Source: DATKMP01 sp035541775
GTDB taxonomy: Bacteria; Bacteroidota; Ignavibacteria; UBA10030
Reading direction: 5' to 3'
NCBI GenBank assembly: GCA_035541775.1
Contig: DATKMP010000006.1
Span: forward strand, 1-9,698
Length of the DNA stretch: 9,698 bases
The notes beneath the pieces are model-generated. The model saw only the letters and a program-made list of their open reading frames with translations, was not told where the DNA came from and did no database searches. A program made the translations under genes and the position numbers. Shown here piece by piece: positions 1 through 6,360 of the stretch. How positions within the stretch are numbered: position 1 is the first letter of the stretch; each line of letters starts with the position of its first letter.

Positions 1-325
1 GTACCAAAAGAACAAATCGATACGAACCCAATGTTTGTTCAATCGTATTCTCATTATAAAAATAGCCGAGAATAAATCCCGTGATGGTTTTTGAAAATGC
101 AGCAAGTCCTAAAAACTTTATTGTTACAATGTCTTGCAATAAGCCGACAACAAAGCCGCTGACGGTTGCTTCGATTTGTCCGCGGCGCAAAGCGTTCGTT
201 ACCAACCAAATGAGCAGCACATCGGGTATAAAGCCGGCAAGAGAAACCAAGGGCAAAAACAATGTTTGCAGAAGAAACAACCCAAAAACTATTAAAGCGG
301 TCAGGAGGTAACGTTGTGTTTGCAT
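1..325 (-). CDS. mreD: Rod shape-determining protein MreD (3' end cut by window start)
   Basis: Only the first 108 codons are present; the gene runs off the left edge, and MreD proteins are usually about 160-175 residues. The translation begins MQTQRYLLTALIVFG and is very hydrophobic. A first membrane segment covers about residues 7-28, and more hydrophobic stretches follow, including FVVGLLQDIVTIKFLG and ITGFILGYFY. A proline/aspartate turn (GFIPDVLLIWLV) follows the first helix, as is common in MreD. MreD is an inner-membrane partner of MreC in the elongasome that directs lateral peptidoglycan synthesis. The ATG lies 9 bp after the mreC stop, so the two are almost certainly co-transcribed. 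No well-placed Shine-Dalgarno sequence is visible; the AGGA over the mreC end is about 15 nt away. The family call rests mainly on position after mreC plus the hydrophobic profile. Confidence 0.85.
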   Translation of the reverse strand, partial: MQTQRYLLTALIVFGLFLLQTLFLPLVSLAGFIPDVLLIWLVTNALRRGQIEATVSGFVVGLLQDIVTIKFLGLAAFSKTITGFILGYFYNENTIEQTLGSYRFVLLV

Positions 326-334
326 ATCGACTTT

Positions 335-1174
335 TTACTTTCCTGCCCGCTGATTGGCAGATTGTTCGAGGTCCATTCGTTCCTGATCGGGTTTATATTG
401 TATAACGAACAGTTCTTCTAACTTGACAAAATCCACACCGGGAGAAAGGGTGATCGTTTTAAACAGGGAACTGGTTTCATCCTTCACATCATCTACCAAT
501 CCGATACGAATACCTTCCGGGAACATGCTGCTATATTCCGATGTCATCACCACATCGCCGATTTTTACATCACGGGTCTTCGGCACATTTTTCAGCAGCA
601 GCATATGGCCTTCGCACGAAAGAATTCCATCCACGCGGCTGCGTTGAATTTTTGCACTGGCGCGGAAATCACTGTTATACAAAATATTGACGATAGAAAA
701 ATGCGGAGTGACGGCAATAATTGATCCGACAAGTCCCTCGTCACTGACAACAGGCATGTGCATTGCAACACCATCGGCTGTTCCAATATTCAGCGTTACG
801 GTGTTGCGCATCAACAATAAATTTTTATTCACGACGCGGGCTGCAATAAGTCGATTCGGGAATTGTTCCCGCATCGAAAGCAGTTGATGCAAGCGAAGGT
901 TTTCTAATTTTGCTTCGCGTAACCGCTGCGATTCATCGGCAAGCTCCATATTGACTCGGCGCAGCAACTCGTTTTCGGCACGTAATCCAAAATACGATGG
1001 AATAAAACTGAATTGGTTTTCAAATACGCCGAAGGTCACGGTGGCAAGCGATCGTACATATTTTACCTGTGCGTTATCGTTGAGTGCCATCAACATAAGG
1101 CACACAATGAGAAGACCTGCAAAGATCGTATATTCTTTGAACTCGTAAAGAAGATCGTAAAGGCGTTGTAGCAT
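335..1174 (-). CDS. mreC: Rod shape-determining protein MreC
   Basis: MreC is a bitopic inner-membrane protein whose periplasmic part forms filaments and activates the PBP2-RodA peptidoglycan synthase of the elongasome. From the ATG at 1174 the product has 279 residues, a normal length. It has a short cytoplasmic start (MLQRLYDLLYEFKEYT), one membrane helix at about residues 17-31 (FAGLLIVCLMLMAL), a charged coiled coil at about 65-100 rich in Glu, Leu and Arg, and then the beta-rich MreC domain with NIGTADGV, PVVSDEGLVG and GIRIGLVDDV. The frame stays open upstream to a GTG at 1216. That GTG lies in the loop region of a hairpin and would add 14 residues before the usual start, so I prefer the ATG. 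A GGTGG lies about 7 nt upstream of it. The gene sits between mreB and mreD in the usual order. Confidence 0.95.
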   Translation of the reverse strand: MLQRLYDLLYEFKEYTIFAGLLIVCLMLMALNDNAQVKYVRSLATVTFGVFENQFSFIPSYFGLRAENELLRRVNMELADESQRLREAKLENLRLHQLLSMREQFPNRLIAARVVNKNLLLMRNTVTLNIGTADGVAMHMPVVSDEGLVGSIIAVTPHFSIVNILYNSDFRASAKIQRSRVDGILSCEGHMLLLKNVPKTRDVKIGDVVMTSEYSSMFPEGIRIGLVDDVKDETSSLFKTITLSPGVDFVKLEELFVIQYKPDQERMDLEQSANQRAGK

Positions 1175-1190
1175 GGCGAGCCACCGAAAG

Positions 1191-1224
1191 AAAAAACCAT
1201 GCGGCGCAAAACACACACCGCATG
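1191..1224 (-). terminator. Terminator-like hairpin with U-tract between mreB and mreC
   Basis: Read on the minus strand, CATGCGGTGT (1224-1215) pairs with GCGCCGCATG (1207-1198) around a 7-nt loop. This gives 10 pairs, two of them G-U, with an uninterrupted 7-bp core of CATGCGG. One base later comes TTTTTT (1196-1191), followed by CTTT. It starts 10 nt after the mreB stop and ends 16 nt before the preferred mreC start. This is the layout of an intrinsic terminator, but it lies inside what should be one operon. I read it as a partial terminator or 3'-end stabiliser that would give more mreB than mreCD transcript. The structure is seen; the function is inferred. Confidence 0.6.
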
Positions 1225-1234
1225 ATTCAATCTC

Positions 1235-2260
1235 TTAGTACCGTTTTCCTTTTAATAAAACCTTCGAGTATTTTTCTAATTCCTCTAAAGCTTTGCCGGT
1301 TCCGCGGACAACTGCCAACAGAGGTTCTTCGGCCACATGGACCGGCAAATTCGTTTCCAATCGCAGGCGTTCATCCAATCCTTTGAGCAACGCACCACCG
1401 CCTGTGAGCATAATACCGCGATCCAAAATATCGGCGGAAAGTTCCGGCGGCGTGCGCTCCAACGTCACCTTCACGCCTTCAACGATTTGTGCAATCGGTT
1501 CGTTCAACGCTTCGCGGATTTCGACAGAACTGACTTCCGTCGTTTTGGGAACGCCGTTCACCAGGTCCCGGCCTTTGACCTGAATAGTAATTTCTTCTTT
1601 CAACGGCATCGCCGAACCGACTTCACATTTAATTGCCTCCGCCGTGCGTTCGCCGATGAGGATATTGTGATTGCGTTTGAAAAATTGAATTATCGCGTTG
1701 TTCATTTCATCGCCGGCAACACGGCGTGATTCTTCGTTGACAATTCCCGATAAGGCGATGACGGCGATTTCTGTTGTGCCTCCGCCGATATCGACGACCA
1801 TATTTCCTACCGGCGCGTCCACATCGAGCCCGACGCCGATGGCCGCAGCCATCGGTTCTGCAATGAGATGGACTTCTTTAGCGCCTGCATGTTCTGCAGA
1901 ATCGCGCACGGCACGTTTTTCCACTTCTGTAATGCCGGACGGCACCGAAACGATAATGCGGCGGCTGGGCACCCAGCCGGAATTAATTTTTTTGATGAAC
2001 TCGCGCAGCATGCCTTCCGCAATTTCGAAATCCGCAATCACGCCGTCGCGCATTGGACGGATGGTGCGAATGTCTTTGTGTGTGCGTCCGAGCATTTCTC
2101 GCGCTTCGTTGCCAATGGCAATAATGCGTTTGGTATTGCGGTCGAAGGCAACAATGGATGGTTCATTCAGGATGATACCTTTACTTTTCATCCAGATAAC
2201 GGTGTTTGCCGTACCAAGATCAATAGCAAGATCGGCAGAGAAGAGTGAGAAAAGTCCCAT
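1235..2260 (-). CDS. mreB: Rod shape-determining protein MreB (bacterial actin homologue)
   Basis: MreB forms short membrane-bound ATP-dependent filaments that orient the cell-wall elongation machinery. The 341 residues fit the family length and all actin-fold motifs are intact. These are phosphate-1 DLGTANT (14-20), the catalytic Glu135 within IAEPMAAAIG (133-142), phosphate-2 DIGGGTTE (157-164) and the adenosine motif TGGGALL (286-292). The N-terminus MGLFSLFS resembles the amphipathic membrane-anchoring segment of Gram-negative MreB. The ATG is fixed by this N-terminus and the immediate LAIDLGTANT strand. No Shine-Dalgarno sequence is visible; the leader is AT-rich. The gene follows purH by 58 bp with no terminator between them, so it may be read from purNH as well as from a local promoter. 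mreC and mreD follow. Confidence 0.98.
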   Translation of the reverse strand: MGLFSLFSADLAIDLGTANTVIWMKSKGIILNEPSIVAFDRNTKRIIAIGNEAREMLGRTHKDIRTIRPMRDGVIADFEIAEGMLREFIKKINSGWVPSRRIIVSVPSGITEVEKRAVRDSAEHAGAKEVHLIAEPMAAAIGVGLDVDAPVGNMVVDIGGGTTEIAVIALSGIVNEESRRVAGDEMNNAIIQFFKRNHNILIGERTAEAIKCEVGSAMPLKEEITIQVKGRDLVNGVPKTTEVSSVEIREALNEPIAQIVEGVKVTLERTPPELSADILDRGIMLTGGGALLKGLDERLRLETNLPVHVAEEPLLAVVRGTGKALEELEKYSKVLLKGKRY

Positions 2261-2292
2261 AAGAATTTTTAGTTAATGTGGTGAATAAAAAA

Positions 2293-2298
2293 ATTATA
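2293..2298 (-). promoter_or_regulatory. Possible -10 element upstream of mreB
   Basis: On the minus strand the purH-mreB gap contains a perfect TATAAT in an AT-rich run, 32 nt before the mreB start. No convincing -35 hexamer is found at 16-18 nt spacing; the best is TAAGTG or TTAAGT, which overlaps the purH stop codon. A local mreB promoter would let cell-shape genes be expressed independently of purine genes. AT-rich gaps often give chance matches, so support is weak. Confidence 0.28.
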
Positions 2299-2318
2299 TA
2301 ATGATTGTAAGATAACAC

Positions 2319-3914
2319 TTAATGTCGAAAATGTCTTATGCCGGTGAACACTAATGCAACATCATGGTCATCGGCAGCAGCAATCACGTCCGCGTCGCGG
2401 ATGGAACCGCCGGGCTCGATGACGGCCGTGGCGCCGACATTGATGGCTTCAAGCAACCCATCGGCAAACGGGAAGTATGCATCCGATGCAACCGCGCAGC
2501 CGTGCAAATCAAATCCTGCTTCTGCTGCTTTCATAGCTGCAATTTTCGATGAATCAACGCGCGACATTTGTCCCGCGCCAATACCGAGTGTCTGATGGGA
2601 ATTTGAATACACAATAGCATTCGATCTAACATGTTTTGCCACGTGCCATGCAAACAGCAATGCTTGCAGTTCGTCATCGGTCGGTTTGCGCTTGGATACG
2701 ATTTTAAGATCTTGAAGATGCAGCCGGTGTTGATCGGGCTCTTGCACCAAAACGCCGCCGAGCACTTTGCGAATATCCAATTCCCGCAGCGTTCGGACGT
2801 TGAGTGTTTGCTTGATAAGACGGCGGTCTTTTTTCTTCGTCATCAACTCTAGCACTCCATGTTCATAATCAGGAGCAATGACGACTTCGGTAAAAATTTC
2901 GTTGATCGCTTCTGCCGTCGCTCGATCCAATGGGCGATTGACGCAAACGATTCCGCCGTACGCCGATTTCGTATCGGTGGCAAACGCATGACGATACGCT
3001 TCGATCAAAGTTTCCGCCGAAGCGACTCCACACGGATTGTTATGCTTCACAATAACGGCCGACGGTCGATCGAATTCTGCACACAACAACGCTGCTGCAT
3101 GAATATCGAGAATATTATTATAGGATAATTCTTTGCCGTGAAGTTTTTGAAAATGGTTTCCGAATGTTCCATACAGCGCCGCCGCTTGGTGCGGATTTTC
3201 TCCATAGCGCAAAGGATATTCTTTCGTCAGAGATAGATTCATGCTGTCCGGTAAAATTTGCTGCGGCAGCAAACCGCCGAGATACGAAGCGATCACCGTA
3301 TCGTAATGGGCGGTATGCTGGAATGCACGTTGTGCAAGTTGGAAACGTGTTTGCGCGGTAATTGCGCCGTTGTTCTCTCGCAGTTCCTCCAGCACAACGC
3401 CGTACACATCGGGATTGACGACCACCGCCGTATATTTATAATTCTTCGCCGCTGCCCGTACCATGGTCGGTCCGCCGATGTCGATGTTCTCAATTGCCGT
3501 TTCCAATTTCACTTCCTCGGCAGCAATGGTTTGTTCAAACGGGTAGAGATTGACGACAACAAGATCGATCGGTTTGATGCCGTGTTCTTTCATCTGCTCA
3601 ACATGGTTTGGATCGTCTAACACAGCAAGAATGCCGCCATGAATTTTCGGATGCAGAGTCTTTACTCTGCCATCCATAATTTCCGGAAAGCCGGTTACGT
3701 CGGAAACGGACATAACCGCAACGCCTGCTTTTTGGAGTGCAGTAAATGTTCCGCCTGTCGAAATAATTTCGACACCGAATTCCTGCAATGCACGCGCAAA
3801 CTCGATTACTCCTTTTTTATCCGAGACGCTGATCAATGCGCGCTTGATGGGGAGCAGCGGATTGATTTCTTCTGTTTTCTTTTTCGATGGATCAAGAATT
3901 ATGGCATTATCCAA
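2319..3914 (-). CDS. purH: Bifunctional AICAR transformylase / IMP cyclohydrolase PurH
   Basis: PurH carries out the last two steps of de novo IMP synthesis in the cytoplasm: transfer of a formyl group from 10-formyl-THF to AICAR, then ring closure of FAICAR to IMP. The 531 residues hold both domains. The N-terminal MGS-like cyclohydrolase domain spans about 24-215, with RALISVSDKKG (25-35), GRVKTLHPKIHGG (82-94) and IDIGGPTMVRAAAKN (144-158). The C-terminal AICAR transformylase domain has LRYGENPHQ (235-243) and the catalytic Lys290-His291 in VKHNNPCG. Near the C-terminus come PFADG, the EPGGSIRD segment and the final FTGIRHFRH. The start is TTG, supported by AAGGA exactly 8 nt upstream and by the lack of another start codon before the conserved KRALISVSDK. 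The gene overlaps the end of purN by 16 bp, which suggests translational coupling. Confidence 0.98.
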   Translation of the reverse strand: MDNAIILDPSKKKTEEINPLLPIKRALISVSDKKGVIEFARALQEFGVEIISTGGTFTALQKAGVAVMSVSDVTGFPEIMDGRVKTLHPKIHGGILAVLDDPNHVEQMKEHGIKPIDLVVVNLYPFEQTIAAEEVKLETAIENIDIGGPTMVRAAAKNYKYTAVVVNPDVYGVVLEELRENNGAITAQTRFQLAQRAFQHTAHYDTVIASYLGGLLPQQILPDSMNLSLTKEYPLRYGENPHQAAALYGTFGNHFQKLHGKELSYNNILDIHAAALLCAEFDRPSAVIVKHNNPCGVASAETLIEAYRHAFATDTKSAYGGIVCVNRPLDRATAEAINEIFTEVVIAPDYEHGVLELMTKKKDRRLIKQTLNVRTLRELDIRKVLGGVLVQEPDQHRLHLQDLKIVSKRKPTDDELQALLFAWHVAKHVRSNAIVYSNSHQTLGIGAGQMSRVDSSKIAAMKAAEAGFDLHGCAVASDAYFPFADGLLEAINVGATAVIEPGGSIRDADVIAAADDHDVALVFTGIRHFRH

Positions 3915-4516
3915 GCTTTAGGTCCTTCAATTTTTACTTTGTGTTCCGCAAGGGCTTTTAGGGCGAGCGGAAAAATTTCATGTTCTATCGTTAACACTTT
4001 TCCAGCGAGCGATTCAGCAGAATCAGCGCTTGTTACCTCCACCGTCCGCTGAATTAAAATCGCGCCGCGGTCATACTCTTCATTGACCAAATGAACGGTT
4101 GCGCCGGAAATTTTCATGCCGCTGGCGATTACTGCTTCATGCACATGATGTCCGTACATACCGGCGCCGCCGAAGAACGGCAAGAGTGCCGGATGAATAT
4201 TGAGAATGCGATTCTGAAATTGTTGTATTACTTGAGGAGGTACTCGCTTCAAATATCCGGCAAGCGCAATCGCTTCTACATGATGTTCGTGCAAAACTGC
4301 AAGCATGCGATTTGAAAAGTCCTCGCTGTTCGTAAATTGTTTTTCACTGATATGAACCGCAGGAATTCCATGTGCACGCGCCGTTTCCATCGCTCCTGCT
4401 GTTGCGCTATTACTGATGAGTACCACAACATGGGCCGGCACAATTCCAGCATCAATGGCATGGAGAATAGCTTGAAAATTTGAACCGCGTCCAGACGCGA
4501 ATACGGCGACGTTCAT
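3899..4516 (-). CDS. purN: Phosphoribosylglycinamide formyltransferase PurN
   Basis: PurN transfers a formyl group from 10-formyl-THF to GAR, the third step of purine synthesis. From the ATG at 4516 it has 205 residues. It shows the N-terminal Rossmann-like strand VAVFASGRGSN (3-13) and the hallmark NIHPALLP (106-113), whose Asn106 and His108 match the catalytic pair. A downstream Asp in EEYDRGAIL (about 149) is the likely third catalytic residue. The loop after NIHPALLP reads GGAGMYGHHVHEAV, a variant frequent in Bacteroidota and Firmicutes, unlike the shorter E. coli form. The frame stays open to a GTG at 4534 that adds six residues, but no ribosome site precedes it. AAAAAGGAGCA directly precedes the ATG, although its spacing is tight. 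The gene heads the purNH unit, and purH starts inside its last codons. Confidence 0.96.
   Translation of the reverse strand: MNVAVFASGRGSNFQAILHAIDAGIVPAHVVVLISNSATAGAMETARAHGIPAVHISEKQFTNSEDFSNRMLAVLHEHHVEAIALAGYLKRVPPQVIQQFQNRILNIHPALLPFFGGAGMYGHHVHEAVIASGMKISGATVHLVNEEYDRGAILIQRTVEVTSADSAESLAGKVLTIEHEIFPLALKALAEHKVKIEGPKAWIMP
3923..3927 (-). promoter_or_regulatory. Ribosome-binding site that fixes the purH TTG start
   Basis: On the minus strand AAGGA lies inside the purN coding region, 8 nt before the TTG at 3914. Its strength and spacing are ideal and it decides the non-ATG start of purH. Confidence 0.75.
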
Positions 4517-4557
4517 TGCTCCTTTTTCTTGCACTGCTTGCTGCGTTGCAATGACAA

Positions 4558-4586
4558 AATGTAATGAGAAGTTGTAGGAGAATCAA
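4558..4586 (-). promoter_or_regulatory. Candidate promoter of the purN-purH (mreBCD) unit
   Basis: On the minus strand TTGATT (4586-4581) and TACATT (4563-4558) are separated by exactly 17 nt. Each matches the sigma-70 consensus at four of six positions. Transcription would begin near 4551, giving a leader of about 35 nt before the purN ATG. The position is right for the divergent region, but the hexamers are only moderate. Confidence 0.35.
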
Positions 4587-4640
4587 CGAAAAGAATGAGA
4601 AAAATGATGAGAACGAGAAATTTTTATCGCTTCGCCGCCG

Positions 4641-4669
4641 TTGCATTTCCAACGAATTTCGGCTACCAT
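4641..4669 (+). promoter_or_regulatory. Weak candidate promoter upstream of rhaD
   Basis: TTGCAT (4641-4646) and TACCAT (4664-4669) are 17 nt apart and end 20 nt before the rhaD ATG. The -35 matches sigma-70 at only three positions and the -10 at four. It is the best-placed pair I can see for the plus-strand gene in the divergent region. Confidence 0.22.
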
Positions 4670-4689
4670 TCTGTCTCTTGAAACAAACG

Positions 4690-5505
4690 ATGAATATGCA
4701 ACATCTTACGAACGACGTGAAGCAGCAAATCGGCGAACTTTCTGCTGTAGCACAATTATTATGGGAACGCGGCTGGGCAGAAAGTAATGCAGGGAACATT
4801 TCCATCAATATTACGGGGAAATTGGAATCCTTCGGCTCTGGTGGAAAACATTTTTCGCAGCAACCACTGCCAAAGCAGTATCCTGGAATTGCAAAGGCAC
4901 AAATCCTTGTTACTGGAGCGGGTACACGCATGCGCGATGTCGCAGCACAACCGGCATCGACACTGGTATTGATAGAGATCAACCAAGATGGTTCAGCATA
5001 CTCGATAATGCAAGACGACATAAATAATCATGGATTATTGCCAACGTCGGAACTTGCAACACACCTTGCCATTTATCAGGAAAGATGCATACAAAAGAAC
5101 TCCGTGAAAGCCATCGTGCATACGCATCCGACAGAATTTATTGCGCTGACCCACGTTCCTGAATTGCTTCATGAACAAACGCTGAATGCTGTACTCTGGA
5201 AGATTCATCCCGAAGCGATGATCGCAAATCCTGCCGGCATCGGATTTGTCCCGTACATCCTGACCGGCACTGAAGCGCTCGCGCAGGCAACCGTCTCCGC
5301 CTTGCGAAATCATTCTTTGGCGCTATGGGAAAAGCATGGCTGCATCGCGGCAGCAGAAACGGTCGGCGATGCATTTGACTTGATCGATGTTGCCAACAAA
5401 GCTGCACACATATATTTACTTTGCCGGAACGCAGGCATCGTTCCTGAGGGATTAACGGATGCGCAGCTCGAAGAATTACGGCACAAGGCGATAAAAGCCC
5501 GGTAA
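4690..5505 (+). CDS. rhaD: Rhamnulose-1-phosphate aldolase (class II aldolase family)
   Basis: RhaD splits L-rhamnulose 1-phosphate into DHAP and L-lactaldehyde using a bound zinc ion. From the ATG at 4690 it has 271 residues, close to the E. coli enzyme. Visible motifs are the N-terminal ERGWAESNAGNIS (26-38), LVTGAGTRMRDVA (73-85), ELATHLAIYQ (121-130), VHTHPTEFIALTH (143-155), GIGFVPY (183-189) and WEKHGC (213-218). His144, His146 and His216 are the expected zinc ligands and Glu121 the catalytic acid/base, in the same order and spacing as E. coli Glu117, His141, His143 and His212. The conserved tail LIDVANKAAHIYLLCRNAG supports RhaD over fuculose or ribulose phosphate aldolases. The open frame extends to 4564, but that part is low-complexity Lys/Glu/Asn/Arg and unlike the family. 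ATG 4696 is another possible start. No kinase, isomerase or transporter gene for rhamnose is adjacent. Confidence 0.92.
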   Translation: MNMQHLTNDVKQQIGELSAVAQLLWERGWAESNAGNISINITGKLESFGSGGKHFSQQPLPKQYPGIAKAQILVTGAGTRMRDVAAQPASTLVLIEINQDGSAYSIMQDDINNHGLLPTSELATHLAIYQERCIQKNSVKAIVHTHPTEFIALTHVPELLHEQTLNAVLWKIHPEAMIANPAGIGFVPYILTGTEALAQATVSALRNHSLALWEKHGCIAAAETVGDAFDLIDVANKAAHIYLLCRNAGIVPEGLTDAQLEELRHKAIKAR

Positions 5506-5525
5506 TAATTTTTGCAATTTATTTC

Positions 5526-5570
5526 TTCGGCTCTCAGCCGGAACGATGGCACGCTCTTCAAATCCCATCG
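5526..5570 (+). other. Two small hairpins in the rhaD 3' region
   Basis: TTCGGCT (5526-5532) pairs with AGCCGGA (5536-5542) around a CTC loop, with one G-U pair. It is followed at once by CGATGG (5544-5549) pairing with CCATCG (5565-5570). Neither has a U-tract directly after it; the first T-rich run is at about 5596-5600. They could protect the rhaD transcript end or assist termination, but they do not form a standard intrinsic terminator. Confidence 0.3.
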
Positions 5571-5626
5571 ACAGTCAATAGTTCTCTCTCCTTCGTTTTT
5601 GAGTATAATGAAATAATTTTAAGAAT

Positions 5627-5655
5627 TTGTATCGACAGGAACTTCTTTGTATATT
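5627..5655 (+). promoter_or_regulatory. Promoter of the tetR-efflux operon
   Basis: TTGTAT (5627-5632) and TATATT (5650-5655) are separated by 17 nt. The -10 matches sigma-70 at five of six positions, the -35 at three. A TTTG at 5626-5629 followed 20 nt later by TATATTTTG also comes close to, but does not exactly match, the Bacteroidota-type promoter TTTG...TAnnTTTG. Transcription should start near 5662, inside the palindromic operator, 30 nt before the tetR ATG. Confidence 0.5.
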
Positions 5656-5689
5656 TTGACTGTTTAACTAAAAAAGTCAAATAGTCATA
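5655..5689 (+). promoter_or_regulatory. Palindromic TetR-type operator with four half-sites
   Basis: The core 5657-5687 is a 31-bp imperfect palindrome. Its pattern is TGACT-n-TTT-n-ACT, five central bases, then AGT-n-AAA-n-AGTCA, so 11 of 13 positions per arm are symmetric. Each arm is itself a tandem repeat with 8-bp period: TTTGACT (5655-5661) and TTTAACT (5663-5669) on the left, AGTCAAA (5675-5681) and AGTCATA (5683-5689) on the right. It abuts the -10 element, covers the expected transcription start and ends 2 bp before the tetR ATG. This is the arrangement of a self-repressed TetR operon. Binding by the adjacent regulator is inferred. Confidence 0.75.
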
Positions 5690-5691
5690 AG

Positions 5692-6360
5692 ATGAAAAAA
5701 CCGACGGTTCAACCATTCAACGAAAAAGAGAACAATATTCTCGATGCTGCGCAGCGGCAATTTGAAAAATTCGGTTATTCCAAGGTCACGATGGATGAAA
5801 TCGCCGAAAACCTTGGCGTGGTCAAAGGTTCGCTCTATTATTATTTCCCGAATAAAGAAGCAGTATATAAAGCCGTCGTTCAACGGGAGCAAAACAATTT
5901 TCTCGCACAGCTGCACGCGGAACTGCAGACCGTTGTATCGGCAAGCGACAAGCTGCGTTGTTATTTTCGTTTGCGCATCGCGTTCACCAAACGGCTCTTT
6001 AATCTCAACCAAATGAATCGCGAGATCGCCCATCATCTTAAACCGCTTTATACGAATTTATTCCGACAATTTTCGAGATTTGAACAGCAGTATTTAGTTC
6101 AAATATTGAACGATGGAAAAGAGCGCGGCGAGTTCGCGTTTAGTTCGGCCGTTGCCGTTGCAGCGGTAATCAATCATGCCTTGTATGGGTTGCGCCAATG
6201 GCTTCTCCATCACAGCAACCGAACCGCTGCTGCAGAAGAACGGGTTCTCACCCAAGAATCTTGTCTCTTCTTCGAAATACTTATAACAGGATTAAAAACC
6301 AGGACAGTGACAAAAAGGATCAGTATTCATGGCAAAAAAAGAAACAGCAAAACAACGTAA
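5692..6360 (+). CDS. TetR/AcrR-family transcriptional repressor of the efflux operon
   Basis: This is a ligand-responsive DNA-binding repressor. The 222 residues begin with the typical TetR N-terminal domain: ILDAAQRQFEKFGYSKVTM (about 16-34) leads into the helix-turn-helix at about 33-52 (DEIAENLGVVKGSLYYYF) and then PNKEAVYKAV. The C-terminal part is helical and unlike any named regulator I can identify, as expected for the ligand and dimer domain. The ATG lies directly after a long palindrome, and no clear Shine-Dalgarno sequence precedes it. The last 11 codons overlap the start of the adaptor gene and encode a basic, probably dispensable tail (GKKRNSKTT). As first gene of the operon it is expected to repress itself and the three pump genes, with release by a pump substrate. 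The ligand cannot be told from sequence. Confidence 0.93.
   Translation: MKKPTVQPFNEKENNILDAAQRQFEKFGYSKVTMDEIAENLGVVKGSLYYYFPNKEAVYKAVVQREQNNFLAQLHAELQTVVSASDKLRCYFRLRIAFTKRLFNLNQMNREIAHHLKPLYTNLFRQFSRFEQQYLVQILNDGKERGEFAFSSAVAVAAVINHALYGLRQWLLHHSNRTAAAEERVLTQESCLFFEILITGLKTRTVTKRISIHGKKRNSKTT
6315..6319 (+). promoter_or_regulatory. Ribosome-binding site that fixes the adaptor start inside tetR
   Basis: AAGGA lies 9 nt before the ATG at 6329 and within the tetR coding sequence. It supports the overlapping start of the membrane-fusion gene. Confidence 0.7.

Noticed and set aside
1175..1216. GTG at 1216 as the mreC start
   Set aside because: It adds 14 residues not typical of MreC and falls within a terminator-like hairpin; the ATG at 1174 gives the normal N-terminus.
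1698..2276. A 192-codon frame antisense to mreB
   Set aside because: It is a shadow of a strongly conserved gene on the other strand and its product resembles no known protein.
4564..4689. N-terminal extension of the rhaD frame (42 codons)
   Set aside because: It is low-complexity and rich in Lys, Glu, Asn and Arg, has no family counterpart, and covers the region where the rhaD promoter must lie.
4517..4689. Purine riboswitch or other structured leader in front of purN
   Set aside because: The likely leader is only about 35 nt and shows no conserved purine-aptamer core or paired stems.
5528..5540. Intrinsic terminator after rhaD
   Set aside because: The CGGCT/AGCCG hairpin is real but neither strand has a U-tract directly after it, so I list it only as a structure.
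5604..5609. A perfect TATAAT upstream of tetR
   Set aside because: No -35 hexamer lies at usual spacing, and the TTGTAT/TATATT pair closer to tetR has exact 17-nt spacing and abuts the operator.
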